Origin: Lumnitzera littorea
Lineage: Eukaryota > Streptophyta > Magnoliopsida > Myrtales > Combretaceae
Assembly: GCA_024138015.1 (NCBI GenBank)
Contig: JAMXBB010000011.1
Coordinates: forward strand, 80,980,051-81,044,050
Direction of reading: 5' to 3'
DNA: 64,000 nt
Both the position numbers and the translations under genes were made by a program. Positions 25,511-40,118 of this stretch are shown here, one piece after another. The notes beneath the pieces were generated by a model. It was not told where the DNA came from. It worked only from the letters and a program-made list of their open reading frames with translations, and did no database searches. The first letter of the stretch is position 1. Every line of letters starts with the position of its first letter.

Positions 25511-28500
25511 TTACATATGCTTATGGGATTCCCATTCTAAGAAAGTTTCATCTGCCCCGTCATCTGATTTATGAAGCCTGGTGTTAGCCAAACGACTCAT
25601 CACTGCAAAACCTGATGGATCCAGAAAGACACAAGTTGCTATGCAGTTAAGAGGTGATGTGAAATAGACAAATATATGAAATGGCAGATAAATACATATT
25701 ATATTTCTCCAGTCCTCTTGCTTTAAGGACACTCTAGCGAGAAACATCCTAAAATATGTGAGAGAATGCAAAGCAGAGTAGCTGACAGCCAAATTGACCA
25801 CGTGAATAATTGAGAACTCAAGTGTTGGCTTGTAAACGAAAGAATGTCTAATATTAAAGTGCTGACCTTCAATTATTCTGTAGAGAGCAGCCCACCAACT
25901 ATCTCTAGGTACTTGATAATAATCCAAGATATTTTTTATGTCTTCATCATGTTTTCCCTCCAAAACACCCTGAAGAGTAATCACTGCATCCTTCGTTCTA
26001 TTGAGAATATTGTCATCGTTTTCAGCAGCAAACACTTGAAGTTCATCTGCTGAAGAAGTGAGACTGACAGCCAGAGCGTAATTAGCTGCAGCTGCCCAAC
26101 GTGAAGAAGCTAACCATCTCCTCTTACCATCCAAAGTTTGGGCTTCATTGCCAGACCCGTTTTCTTTGCTTTCAAACACTAAACTTCGCAAGTATTCTGC
26201 ATTTGCAGGTCCTGTGCTTTGAACCATCTTAGAGAAAGCGCTAGTTTCATTTGATAGCAGATTCTCTGGCGTATCATGTTCTAAGACCTGAAATAGAGGG
26301 ACAAAAAACCATAATGAATGCTCAAATAGGAAATTTAAGTATAAAGACACCATGAAAATCGCCCACATATGAGATATTGCTGATAGAAAATATAAGAAGG
26401 GGGTAGAAAAGCATACTTTGCCAGCATCAAGCACAAGAATCCTGTCACAGTCTATGATGGTGTTAAGCCGATGAGCAATCACGAGCATTGTGCATGAGCT
26501 AAATTCTTCACGTATGGTTTTCTGGATGAGAGCATCAGTTCTAACATCAACAGCAGCTGTTGCTTCATCCAGAACGAGAATCTTTGATCTTCTAAGTAAT
26601 GCACGAGCAAGGCTCAGAAGTTGCCTCTGCCCAACACTGAAGTTTTCTCCACCTTCAGAAACCTGAATGGAAGCAACTAACAGTTAGTTCCCTCCTGAAA
26701 ATTGTTGCTTTCTCTCTTTACATGCAAAGCAGGAATGATAGATAGGGTTCTAGATTTTGTTATTTTTGTAGGTCTGATGACTGAAAATTTGAAAAGATGT
26801 GCCAGAAAAGAGTCAGCATTACATCTTGAACATCTTCAATATGCACATGTTGTTGAGGCAAGAAAGATGCAAAAGTATGATCAAACTAAAGTTATTGTTG
26901 CCAACGTAGATTGCCTTTCTATGTCAAATAGTACACTAAGGTGTACATAAAGTCCTGTTAATTAGCTCCAGTAGATCTACTAATTTATTACTGTGGAATT
27001 TAATTGCAAAAATATTTGACATATTTACCTCAGCATCAAGCCCCAAAGGATTTCTCCTGATAACATCTTTTAGATGTGCCCTCTCCAAAGCCTCCCAAAG
27101 GTCGAAGTCATTATGCTCATTAAATGGGTCAAGATTGAACCTCACAGTCCCTGAGAGAAATATGAATGGTGTCATCAAACATTCAAATGCTAAGTTGCAG
27201 TGTGTTGGCTTATTCAAGCAAGCTTAACAAGTAAGCAAAAACATATGAGAGTGTACCTGAGAAAAGAACAGGAGATTGAGGTATAATACTGAGAACTTTT
27301 CTCAAATCTGTGAGTCCTATTTTACCAGTGTTACAACCATCAATCATGATGCACCCTTTTTCCAGCTCCACAATTCGAAATAAAGCATTCAACATGCTCG
27401 ATTTCCCTGCACCAGTTCTTCCAACTATTCCTAGTTTCTCATGGGGAGATATTGCAAAGGATAATCCATGCAACACTGGAGGAAGTTCAGGTCTATAACG
27501 AAGGATGACATTTTCAAATTTTATCAATCCTGATGAAGGCCATCCGGGGGGAGGACGGTTGGTTTCTATTATTTCAGGAGCCTCAGAAGGCAATTCTATG
27601 TATGTACCTACCCGCTCAACAGCATTAAAGCTATTTTCAGCCCTACTTGCGTGTCTTAGGACACCACTCAACAAATTTTTAATATTCAATGTGTAACTCA
27701 GAAGTAGACCCATGGTAGACGCAAATGCTGCCTGGTTTTCTGCTTTTCCATTCTGAATGACAGCAAAGGTTGCTGTCAACCAGATCATTATGCCTCCTAA
27801 AGTTTCCAACCTTATGTTGTGCCAACGGCCAGAACTGATATTAACGAGAGTGAACCTGATATTGTAGTCCATGGATTTTCCATTGATGTTTGCCATCTGA
27901 TCATAAGCTTTATATGCACGTATGGAGGACAAACCATTTAATGCTTCTCCAAATTGAGCATAAACAGGAGATCTTGTGATGGAATCCAAACGTTTTACTT
28001 CACGTGATGTGCTCTGTGACAAGGACATGATGGAAAATACGGTTACTGAAAGAACATAAAAATACAAATTTGTAATGTTCCTAGAGGGAAACTATTGCAT
28101 ATCATGAAATTCCATCAAGTGACTTAAATCAGTGAGTCATTTGGCATAAGTCCAAAAGTAAGCACAAGAAGTGAAAGTAAATTCCATAATACCTGATTGT
28201 ACAAATAGGCTGCATAAAACAAGATCAGCAGTGGCATAGTAGCCCAAAGTGAAATTGTGTTCATAATACCAATCAGCACAAAAGTTGAAAATAGCTGCCA
28301 GACAGCACCAAGAAACATATTCCCAAAACCAGCAACATTTCGATCAATTTCTCCCAAATCCTTTGCAAATCTATTAATTATTCTTCCAGTTGGATTGGTG
28401 TGGAAGAAAAGCATTGGAGCTCTTAAAATGGAATGGAGCATAGTATCATGCAATCTCTTAGCAGCTCGAAGACTTGAAATTATCAACCAGTAAGTATTTG

Positions 28501-31500
28501 TCAGAGTCACAGTCACCTGAATCCAGAAAACAATGCAGACAAGATGTTAGAATAAAAGATGAAACAGCATGGATCTGACTGGCTTCAATTTCCATAATAT
28601 AGAAATAATGGAATGAAGTCGCAGTAAACTTAAGTTTTGCTCTACAATTATGCAATGTAAAGAAATAATAGGCTGACTTCATGTTACTTATAACAGATCC
28701 TTTTTCTTCCTTTTTTTTTTTTTGGTATTTTGAGTAATCAAATGGAATGATTTAAAAAGTCGAATAACTTCTAGCTTAGCATGCTGATTCCTCATATAAA
28801 AATCTATTGACCTATATCAATGTACCTGACCAAAGGACAGAAGCGCATAAACTAAAATGAAGCCTCCAGGTTTGTAGTTCTCTGTTGTACTATGATCCGT
28901 CCAGAAACTTAGCCAGGTGCTACTTGCAATCCGCAGTACTTCTGTTAAACTGTAACAAATGAAGAGCACTCCAACAACCCACAGACCACCAAGTGCATTT
29001 TTGTACCTAGTAAGAGAAAGAAGCACCAATTGTTAGTGCAGGAAAAGCCAAATAACTAATTTGGGGGAGATGTCAGACAAATTGTAAGAGCAATCTATTC
29101 ACTGAGCAGAATCATCCATTTACTAACATACTCATTTGTGATACAATGATTGCACCTTTAAATGATGGTATCTATCTCATTGAAGCAATTGGAATAACAG
29201 GAACAGATATGTGAAAATACTGATTCAAACTTCATGTTTCAATTACAAACATGCTTCATAGTAATGTCTGCAGCCATCAATATTTGTTACAAGGATTTTA
29301 CGTCCTTTGTTTCACTCATTCACTCAAACTGCACAGGAATCTATGAATGAGAACATTATTTTCAGCTTCAAAAATTGTGGCAATCAGGTCATGTCAACAA
29401 TACCTAGCCAGGACTTTCCAACCGATAACTCCCGTTTCTCGCTCCTCTTGCTTAATCAATACAGATTTCCCGGTTTTCTTTTCCTTTGCATCACCTTTGG
29501 TAATTCTCTGTTCATTTTCCATGAGAGTAGTGGAACGTTTTGAAGTTTTTTCTTCATTATTTTCATCGTTTTTCTCTTCTTCTACATGTTCCTCCATTTT
29601 TCCAGCATTTTCCATAAGTTTTTGGAATAGCACCCCTCTTTTAGAGAGCTCTTCAAAGGTTCCCTCCTCTTTAACCATTCCTTCACTGACTAGTATTATT
29701 CTATCTACTTGAGGAAGAAAATGAAGTTGGTTTGTAACAAGCACCCTGGTTTTACCTTGCAGCTCTTCCTTAATACAGCTGTTGAAAACCTGAAAGTGAT
29801 TGGATTGTTACAGTGTATGAACATATGAGTATAAAACATCACACTCACAAAGAAGGTAACTAGCAGTCTGCAAAACAACTTAGAGCAACTCTTTGAAGTC
29901 AAAGTCAGGTGAATTTGCACCTGTCGTGCAACGTGAGCATCTAAAGCACTTAAAGGATCATCAAATATGTAAACATCAGAATTGGAGTAAATAGCCCTCG
30001 CCATAGATACTCTCTGCTTTTGCCCACCACTGATATTTACACCTCTTTCACCAATCTCTGTGAAATCACGACCCTGAGGGGCATTAAAGGAAGTGTAAGT
30101 AGCTGCTGCAAGTGTAGAACATAACATACCAACAAAAGGAGATCAACTTCTAGAACCACTTAACGGGAAGTAAGTCCAGATCATGCCGTAATGCAGTAAC
30201 ATCAATAGTCCTCCAGTATTGCTCGTTGTTGAACTCTGAGCCAAATAAAATATTCTCACGTACCTGATAAAAGAATGGTAAGGCAATGATCATATGTACC
30301 AAAAAAAAAAAAAAAAAAAAAGTAAATGAGTGCATATTTTTCCCAACATACAGTAGCATTGAAAATCCATGAAATTTGAGGAACATATGCAACTTTTCCT
30401 CTGAGTGTGACATGGGAATCGGCAACTGCAGGAATCTCGCCAAGCATAGCAGATATGAGAGATGTTTTTCCTTCTCCAGTGCCACCAACAATAGCTACTA
30501 AGCTGCCTACTGCTATGTCCAAATTGACATTTGATAACGTGGGCTTCTCCGCCTGGAAAAATAAAAGGTTAGGTTGTGACTCATTAAATTCTCACAATTA
30601 CACCATTCAAGCCATTATTTCTGTTAAAAAGATTGTACCGTTGACTCCCAAGAGAAGTTTCCGTATTTAATTGATATAGCTGGAAGTCCTGGTTCAAGAG
30701 GTGGATTCAGACTTAGAGTTCTCTCTTCTGTTAAAAATAGTTCCTCCAAACGCTGCACTGATACGTTTGCATTGACAGCCTACAAGACAAGATAGAAAGA
30801 TAAGCAATTTTTCAGTACAAAAGAATGTATCACTGTAGAGTCTCTAACATAAATGGTTAATTCTGCTACAAAAATGTTAGAGAGACAATCTACGGCAGAG
30901 AAAGAGCTATCTCTCACTAAAATTGAACTAAAAAATAGTTTTTGGGCACATTGCAGAGATAGATACAAGTATGTCAGCAAATGCATGGATAGGAGGATAT
31001 TGTCTAAAGCAGATGGCAGCCAACAATGACATGTTAGCATATTTACCAGAGACAAGTCATTTTAAGAAAATACTAACCTGAGATATCAAATTCGGGAGCA
31101 TATTCAAAGGAAACCTCAGTACTGCAAAGAGAGAGAGAGATGTAAATGCTCTTGCTGGTGTCAAATCCCCACCAAGCAATGTAAATGTCCCAAATGAGAC
31201 CACTGTCACCACAACTGGGATGCTGTTCAGTACAAAACCATTAAACTGCAACAAAAATTCAGAAATCAGACAAACGAAAATGTGGAGATTGCATTATCAG
31301 ATGCTTCAGTCATCTAAAATAACCACATTTGAGAAACAACAGAGATCGCATATAGTGAATTATCATTTTTTCATGACAGAGGAAAAGGAATAATGCTCCT
31401 TGTGACATGTGCAAATTCCAAAGGAAATTCAAAATTTGATCCTTTGCTCCTTTTCTTTTGGTACAATAATACTTAAGCCTAATTTGGACTAGCAAGGGCT

Positions 31501-34500
31501 GGCTTCTTTCTTTTTTTAAATAACTAAATTAACTCTATCATAGTTCTAGAAAAACAGAAAGTGAGATAGCTTAGTTGCAATATGCTAGCAAGTAAAGTAC
31601 AAAAAGAATTAGTACAGCAGAATTTTCTGAAAAACATGCCACTGCAACTTATCCTGATGAGCTGATTTATGCACACACTTCTCGTTTTGTAAGTGATTCA
31701 ATTACTCTTTCCTCGGTATATTTCTTTCTGATAAAAGGGATGGCTGTTTATTTTACTAATTCGAGTATACATCACAGTTATGTAAGCATTTTCTTAAAGT
31801 TAAATCCCTTACAGCAGATAATAGCTGTGCTCGGCGGAACCATGAAAGCTCATCATCTCTTAAGCCTTGAACTCTAGACTGAAAGCTCTTCTCCCACGCG
31901 TAACATCTGCAATTTTTTTCACTATATCAGAGCCAGGAAACTGCATGAAACATCAAACATGAGACATCAATTTGAGTCTGAACTTACTTAACAGTGTCCA
32001 TGGCAGCCAAAATTTCATTCATGAGACTGACCCTCTTATCAGTTCGCTGGAGTCCTTCCTTGGTCAATTTTCGCATTTTGCTAATGATAAGCGTCTAATT
32101 TTAAACAAAAGAATTGTGATGAGTCTAACACACAAAACATCAATAGTACTGAAAAGCTGGAAAGGAAACAAGAACACAGTTGCAGGGTTACAATAACTAA
32201 AACTACAGAGCAATCTATCTACTGTAAGGATACTGGAGCAACTGATATACAGAAGGTGAGAAATTAATATAGTGCGTTGCAAACATGTGTATTCCAGCTA
32301 CAAACAGAACATGCGGTTAACGAGGAAAAGGAAGAACGGGTTCTCTTACTTGCAAAGGAATCATGAGTACAAGAATTAGAGATCCAAGAAGTGAAGCCAC
32401 TCCTAGTTGCTGGTACAAAAGAACCATGGCGATGGCAATACGGAATGGCGCTGACCACAAGTTGTGAAGTTGTTGGCATATTTGCTGAAGAAAATAAGGA
32501 TCACGTAAGATAATCTTCAGAGAAAGAAAAAGACGGATCATCTTGAGATCAAATACCTATTAACTGAATGTACAAAGCTGCAGATATTCTTCAAATCAAA
32601 TAACCTTAACATTACAGAAACATAACGCAGACCTAAGAAATCATCGATCCTAGAATAATATATCAAGTGAATTGTTTGAAAAGGACTTGATGCTGCCTTG
32701 AGTAGTTTCACAAAATTATGTAATAACTGGTTGTATTTAGGTACTCACCTGAAGTGCATTAGCATCGGTAGTCATCATGTTAGTTATCTTCCCAGATGGA
32801 AACTTCTTCCTACCTTCGTGAGTGAGTCTTAGAGACTTACGAAAAATGGCAGCAACCTATTATTAGGAAAAACAAGATAGCATAATTTGCTTTAGAATCT
32901 ATATAGGGTCCGTTAAGCTGAGTTTAAAATTGAATATAAAAATACATGAGGTTATATGAGATATACTCGGTATTCTAAACATGCAATCAATGGACTATAG
33001 AATTAATGGAGAGATGAATTTACCAAAGTTGATCTCAGCCTAAATCCGGTACGCATTGCATTCTGAAAATACTGTGCTTCACAAAGCACACCAATTGACT
33101 GACCAAAAAAAAAAAAAGTAGTCAGTAAAAATTGCCAAAAGAGTTTTGTCTGAGATTTATCCTTGCCTTGTAATACGAAAAATCTCATATAGAAAAAGAA
33201 CATCTCAATGAAGAAAGGAAAACACTTGGTTAACATGCTATGAGATAAAGATGGGATCATACCACACCAAGAAACATTGCAAAGGCATAAAGGCAACCGA
33301 TCCATGCTGGATCACCTTGTTGCATTGACTGCAGAACCAGATAACTATATTGAGCACAAAACAGCAGAAATAGCCCTCTATAAGGTTTTCTGGAATGATA
33401 TTATAAAAACTCTAGCAGTGATTCCACAACAAGCCATATTGACTATTTTGCTTTTTGGGAAACAGAATAATCACTGAATTGCATAAGATATTTGCCCATG
33501 TTATAATAAGTGTGAATGGAGCAAACTGATCACGTGGCAAATATAGAAACCATAATAAGCACTGAGAGATATGGAATGATGCATTATTGATGAGCCAAAG
33601 TCTTTGGGGGACTCACTTTTAGTAAGTGGTTCAGTAACATTGGCCCAGCAAACTGGGAAAGATCACTACCGACCTACAGGAGGTTCAGGAAAAGATTGTC
33701 AATAAGCTCCCATAGTAAACAGTACATACGACAGATCTATATCAGAGGTAATAGACTAAGCACAATACCTTGAACAGGCCCCCCAACCAAAACCTGTAGA
33801 AGCATTTATAAGCAAGAAAGGTCAGCCAAATTTAGCAAGTTAACAACTTGAGATTAGTTATAATGTAATACCTGATTCACGCCTACAAGAAAAGGAAAAA
33901 GAAAAGATAAGTCTTTGTATATGTCAACCAATACCTTGGTCCAAGGCTGCTATTTAAAGCTCTTATAAGCCATGGTTTTGGCTTTTTAGATTCTTCAGCC
34001 CAGCATGAATTGAACCTGTGAAGTTCATTTGTGTGTCAAGTCCAGTAAAAAGCAAATGAAAGCTCTAGCATCTGATTAAACATGCGCCTAGGTGCAGATA
34101 AAAGAAAAACTTATACAAACATCGTAATCAATGTCTCTGTCCGATCCCAAGTATCTAGTTTCCAGACATCCTTTCCGGTTATAGGTCTTTTATATCCTAG
34201 TTGCATGAGCGGGGTCATCCATCCAAAGTATATTCCTAGCAAAGAAAGATTGGATTTTGAATATATCATTATGCATTACCATATAAAATTCTGTAAAGCT
34301 CCATCTGCCCCAGTGCAGAAAATAGAAACTTAAAAATTTTCCTATAGACCATTTGAAAAATACTTTTCTGCAAGAGAGAAGCATCTATCTTCTAGAAGTA
34401 TTTTTATGAAAATCATGGAAGACAAAAGTACTCACTAGAGAATATGTTGACATGCCTTTCAGGACAGATTTGCAGCTCTCCTGGAAGAGATTCATATTCA

Positions 34501-36303
34501 ATATTTTCAAGCGACTCAGATTCAAGCATGCTATAACCCGGATAAGGATCCAGATTGGGAACATAGACAAAGAGAAGAACCCCAAATAGAACCTGCAATA
34601 TGAGAAGCCAAAAATCAATATGCAATCAATACTTTCATCTCTTTTCCTAGCTCTGTATATTTAGGAATTAAATAAGCATAATAATGGTATGATGGAGTTG
34701 AAGAGTTCAAAATGCGTAATAAGAAAGACCTGGCAGAAAACCGAGCTGCCATACAAATACAGGGCAAACCTGCTGAAATAATATGAACACAAACTGTCAG
34801 CTTGGACTAGATAAAAGTTGGAGCTAGTGAATGAATAATTGGATTTGATCAATGCATGCCAACAAGACAAAACAATATCTACCAAATTTGCAATGTAAGT
34901 CACGTAATCCATTTGAAAAATCTTCAGTTGCACACGCTCATAGTTGGATCATCACACTAGCTTTCAATACGATTAGTACAACTTTGTGCCATAACTATCA
35001 ATCACATTTGACTAAAGAATTGAAGCATCTGATATATAACAGTTGTCCTTCTTTACCAACCTATTTCACAAGAAATTCACAATAATATAGTCCATCCTAA
35101 AGGTATAGTCCTATGACTTCAGAGTAATCTCCATATCTTTAAATGAGCTTGTAAGAGTGATCACTAGATTGCATTATTAGCATCAAGCATATTCACGTAT
35201 GTACAATGTTTATCCAGGATATGATCACTAATGCTTGGTTACTGGTATTGAATGATTGTATGCTCTTCTAAGAGAAGTTGAGCATGCATTTTTCTGTAGG
35301 GAAAAAGGTTCAAACAGTTAAAATGTGTGGAATTATCATTCTTCTGGTAGATTTCAATTTTCTAGCAGCTCATGGGATCAACTCAGAAAGTGTCTTCTTC
35401 CAGCAAGAGTACTGCATTAATTAAGCTGATCGAAAACAAACCTATTATAGTAATCGCTCATGGACAAAACAAGATTGAGCATTACTGCTTCTCCCACGAG
35501 AACATAGATAACTCCGAATCTGACATACCACCTGAACTCGCGTACGTAAACACGTGTTTCCATACTAATCATGGTCAGCACGAAGCACCAAGCAAGAGCC
35601 TCTATGATCAAAGAAACCACCTGCAGGACAACCAAGCTTCCTAAATATCTACAAAATAAAAAATAAAAAGCATCTGTACTAGCAAGTGAATATATCTTAA
35701 TACAGAGCAATCAAATTTGATAGTTTTTAAAATGTATATATGCACTAGGTCTATCCATATCCGAGCACAATAGCTGAATTAGTTTAAAAAAAGCTCATCA
35801 AGTTACATTTAGTATTTTGTGTAAACAAGCTTTTGCGACAAAACACTATACAAATGTATGGAACTTAATAACAGGAACAAAAATCCAGTTCTCATACATA
35901 ATTCACGTTACATAAAATAGAAATAAAATGACAATCAAACGCGAGCAGAGGATGTAAAATGATGGTATACCTCGAACGGAGTAAGGCTAGTCTGACCATC
36001 CAAGTTAAAAAGCGAGATGCCCATCACCAACCTGAACAAAGGCTCAGCAAAACAAACCATAGCCAACATTCCCAGAAGGTAATTATACCAGTTCGACCGC
36101 AGTCTATACTTCTGAATTTTGAAATTTTTCTTGATTAACCATATTCTATAACAGCAGAGTCCTAAAAGAACCAAGTGGGAAACTCCAATGACTAGGGAAT
36201 CAATGGTACAAGGTGTATATGTGCCGAAAGAGCTATCCACCACCCTTGCCCAAACACCATTTGCCACAGGCCGACAATACCAATCCAAGGGCTTAAAACC
36301 CAT
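25511..36303 (-). CDS. ABCC2: ABCC2-type (MRP) vacuolar ABC transporter, full length
   Basis: 27 exons: 35971-36303, 35442-35620, 34730-34769, 34436-34592, 34121-34235, 33935-34015, 33769-33793, 33617-33673, 33263-33328, 33024-33098, 32749-32856, 32350-32484, 31988-32094, 31813-31906, 31078-31245, 30639-30779, 30352-30552, 30165-30263, 29921-30073, 29404-29789, 28826-29006, 28193-28516, 27257-28013, 27029-27150, 26417-26662, 25867-26287, 25511-25611. They join in frame to 1623 codons, matching the plant ABCC1/2 length. Order: TMD0 (1-200), TMD1 (300-620), NBD1 with Walker A GGTGEGKTS (650-658), ISGGQ (741-745) and Walker B ending DD (765-766). Then come a charged linker, TMD2 (910-1200), and NBD2 with GRTGAGKSS (1273-1281), FSVGQ and catalytic Glu (about 1401). 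NBD1 has Asp in place of the catalytic Glu, as usual in ABCC proteins. Known relatives load glutathione and phytochelatin-metal conjugates into the vacuole. The symbol denotes the clade, not proven orthology. Confidence 0.95.
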
Positions 36304-37929
36304 CCTTTAGTTATTTTTACTCACAACTTTTCTTCACAGCAGACTTATCAAAAAACCAGCTGCTCTTTCAGTTCATAGGACTAATTGTTGCCAGCTTAAG
36401 CTTCACCTCCTGCATTAAGAACATATGATATATCGGATTCAATAAATTCTCTCCATAGTGTACCCAAATTTAGCATAACTCAAGAACCATGATAAATTCT
36501 TTCTTTTTGGGGGGTAAGATCACATATAACCATAATGGTCCATAATGCTAAATACGCAGAAAATCTAAAAATCAAAGTAAAAAAGAAAGCATACACACAT
36601 ATAACTTCATTGCCAAGAAATTTTAGAACCATGACGTCCTAAGTATCTACATGTGAAGCTTACTGAGGCAATCCCAGTTAAAATCTACACCCAAAAGATG
36701 CATTAAACTAATATCCAAATCACATATTAACATACCACCAACATGTAATATAATCGTTTTAAATATAGAAAAAGAGAGTGCAGTGACCACAAAAAAATTA
36801 CAAAAGATAGATTTGCTTACTAGTCCTAAAGCAATCACTCCGAAACTTAAGTTTCCTAACGAGTCAGAATGTTTTCAAGAACTAAGGAGCGTGGCACGTA
36901 TAAATATATTGTATGTATGGACATGTGAGCAGTGTAAACCGATAAGTGAATATGTTATAATTAAAAAAAAAAAGCATGAAGGAATTTTTTCGAGTACTAA
37001 TTAACACGTTTAAAAGAAAAAGAAAATCCTTGATAGCATCAAACTAATAATATTTTTATCAAAAAGTACCTGAAAAGGTGTAAAAATTTCTTCTGTTACA
37101 TTTATTAAAATAAAATAGTTCGAGATACTTGTTAACATTTTACATATATATATATAATCAATATCACATGCACGCATGCATTTGTTTTGTTCTGTTGCGG
37201 ATTATGGTTTTTAATGGAGGACAAAACTGTAGGGTCCATGAGGACGTCACCCCTTACGATGGCATTCCTTATTAAAGGATGGCATAAGACAATGGTGTGT
37301 CGTTTTTTGTTGTTTATGATTTCATCACTGACTTATGATCACCACTTATGTGGTCTACTTGGTGTTGACATGTTTTGTGTGAATATGGATTATTTCTGAA
37401 GGAAATGTCGGAGAGTTCTCAATGTGCTAATTGGAGAGGATCCTAAATAAACCACTAGCCACATGTGTCAATGATCATGTACTTGCTATTGACAATTTGG
37501 GTGAATTGTGAAATATCATTATTTATGTTTGCTCTGTATGCCTTTAGGCTTCTTATTTTTGAAATGAGCTCTTAGCTTAAAAATCTTTCAAAGTTTGTTA
37601 TTTTACTATTTTATTTATGAATAAAATAATTAAAAGGTTATTAAAAGCATTTTTTTAATTAGTTTCAGAAGGAAAAATAATCATATTAAAAATAAAAATA
37701 CACCATATTAAAATTTGGAACTTTAAAGGCTCAATTTAAAAAATAAGGCACTAAGTGCACATTGAAAAACTATGTGATGTATTTATAATATATCATAAAA
37801 GTTTCGATATCTTGTTAGATTGTGTTGTGGCTAATTTTAGCAGTGGGACTGAGGGTTGAAAATAATCTGCAAAATCAACAAACGTAAACTTTGAGGATCT
37901 CAAAAGTGGTTGTAGCGATGCCATTCCAA
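36304..37929. other. Upstream region of the ABCC gene
   Basis: This is the likely promoter and 5' UTR. A conserved acceptor, TTAATGCAG on the minus strand (exon edge at about 36409), matches one at the same place in the truncated copy (about 6960), suggesting a 5'-UTR intron in both. A TA microsatellite is at about 37144-37156. No coding frame was recognised. Confidence 0.45.
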
Positions 37930-38418
37930 TTTTTTTTTTTTTTTTTTTTTTTTTGTGTTAATAAAGGGCTTAGAAAAAAAGAGTGAAAGTAAGAGCTTGG
38001 AATTTATAGTGAGTTTGGGAGATATTCTTAGAAGGTGGATCATGATCGGAGATTTTAGGACAAGCACTTGCTAATTATCTAGACTAATCGTTCCTACTTA
38101 GGCTTTATTTGATCCAACGCGTTAGGCCTACGTGTCAAGGGCTTAACAACCCAAGGCTCTAAAGAGCTAAAACATAGAGGAAACTAAGGTAATGCACTAG
38201 AGTAAGGATAACTGAGCTCTTGAGAGCTCACTTTAGGCTTTCACAAGGTCGCTTCAAATACTAGTAGCATGTCCCTAGTGGTGATAAGGTTGAATGAGCT
38301 TAGAGTGCTCGAACAAGACTCTGAACAAATTGGTTTAGGTTTGTTAGGCTTGGTCAATATACCGAGGAGATCGGCTTGGGCTTAGGGTACTCATTCAAAA
38401 AAAAAAAAAAAAAAAAAA
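37930..38418. repeat. 489-bp segment bounded by a 25-base T-run and a 22-base A-run
   Basis: The T-run is 37930-37954 and the A-run 38397-38418. The interior is unusually GC-balanced for the region (AACGCGTTAGGCCTACGTG near 38118) and has no frame of note. It looks like one or two poly-A-tailed retroposed sequences meeting head to head. Confidence 0.5.
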
Positions 38419-40087
38419 CTGTCAACAGATTACATTAAAGTCTAAAAGAAACAATAATTCAGTAAAAAATTTATGTTCCATGGAAATAAATTTATCCCAT
38501 GTCATTGGAGGTATCTTAGAAAGAATCTTTGAACTAGATTTGCTATTCTCCAAAATGATACATTACTTCCAAATGTGCACCTAAAGTATATCTATATTAC
38601 TCTCAATAAAGTGTAATCTCACAACATTTTTCAATTTATTCAATAAAATATTCGAGGTAATATCATGATTTATATCTTAATTTTTCTACTTTTTGCAATT
38701 ATATACCTGAACTTTTCACCGGTCTAATTATACATCCAATTAAATACTTAATTATCAGTTTTTACATCTCGGTTAACTCTAATTCTGCCGATGGGTCTCA
38801 TTTTGCAAGGGTTTATGCAATCCCCTAAAGCCATGGGCAAATATCCATTGGCTGATCATGAGGACTAGACTTACGATATAAATTAAAGCTAATAGAGGTA
38901 TAAGTTATGATAATTAAATCTTCATTAGATGTATATTTAAATAAATCGAAACTTTAGATGCATAATTGCAAAAAGTGATAAAATTGAGCTATAAATTATA
39001 ACATTAATCCAAAATGTTACATTAGATTAAAGAAAGTCTTTTGTTGGATCAAATATGATTTGACAAATTATTGCTAGGCCTATATGTACATTAAGCTTTA
39101 CATTATGATATAACATAAAAATTATATAGAGAAGAGAGTGTGATAAGAAGTAGAAACTCTGGATGGATTAAGATAAAAAAATCCAGAGATACAGGTTTTA
39201 TAATATAGATACACCTTACACAATAAAACTTTATCGTCGCCTACTCTCATTTTATGCTTTTTAATATAAGTTGTAAACAAGTAAGTCAGTACGAAATTGA
39301 AAATAAAATATAAAAAGAAAAATTATATAAGTCTCTCGTGGATAGAACCTTTACACTAGTTAAACTAGGGATGAATGTAAAACTATAGAACTAATAAAAT
39401 CAAATTTAAAATCATGTTAAATTTTGTTTTATAAAAAAAATATATAATATGTATACTCTTTTATTTTTTAATTTATTTTTGTCAGAGTTCAGGGCTAGAG
39501 CTAGTGCCCTTTTTGGTCCCGCCGAACTCGGCCCCGGGTCTAATGCCACCAAATTCGGCGAGCAAACTAGAGGTTTGATCCATTTTGGTATCTGATCGAA
39601 CTTTTTTGCTCCACTAAGCTTCATTTATAAACCTGGGTAAAATGATTTCAACATTTAGTCCGGATTTCCACTCTGTATCGGGTTTTACCATCTCTAAGCG
39701 TATACCCACATTTTCATATAAATCAACATCTTGAAGATAATAGTGACTATTATACGTCAATACCTGCACCCTCGTACAAATCAACATCTTGAAGCTATAG
39801 TGACTATTATGCAGCAAGCAAGTGCCTTGCTTCATTGCACTTGCTCCATTGCCTTGAACATCAACCATGTAATGTGACACTTCATATCAAAAATGGGAAA
39901 ACTACGCACTAGGGAAAAAAAAAAAAACCATTTGTATCAATGTGTAATTAAAATAGAAGATTTGAACGATATGTTAAAAGAATTCAAGTAAAAGATGAGG
40001 TGATGGATTTTTATAATAACATTAGCTATACATGAGGTGGCATGTTGAAATATTAAACAAAAGAAAATCGAAACAAAAACAAAAACA

Positions 40088-40118
<31 letters not shown>

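Noticed and set aside
30301..30321. Retroposon insertion inside ABCC intron 17
   Set aside because: Only a homopolymer A-run; splice sites and frame on both sides are intact.
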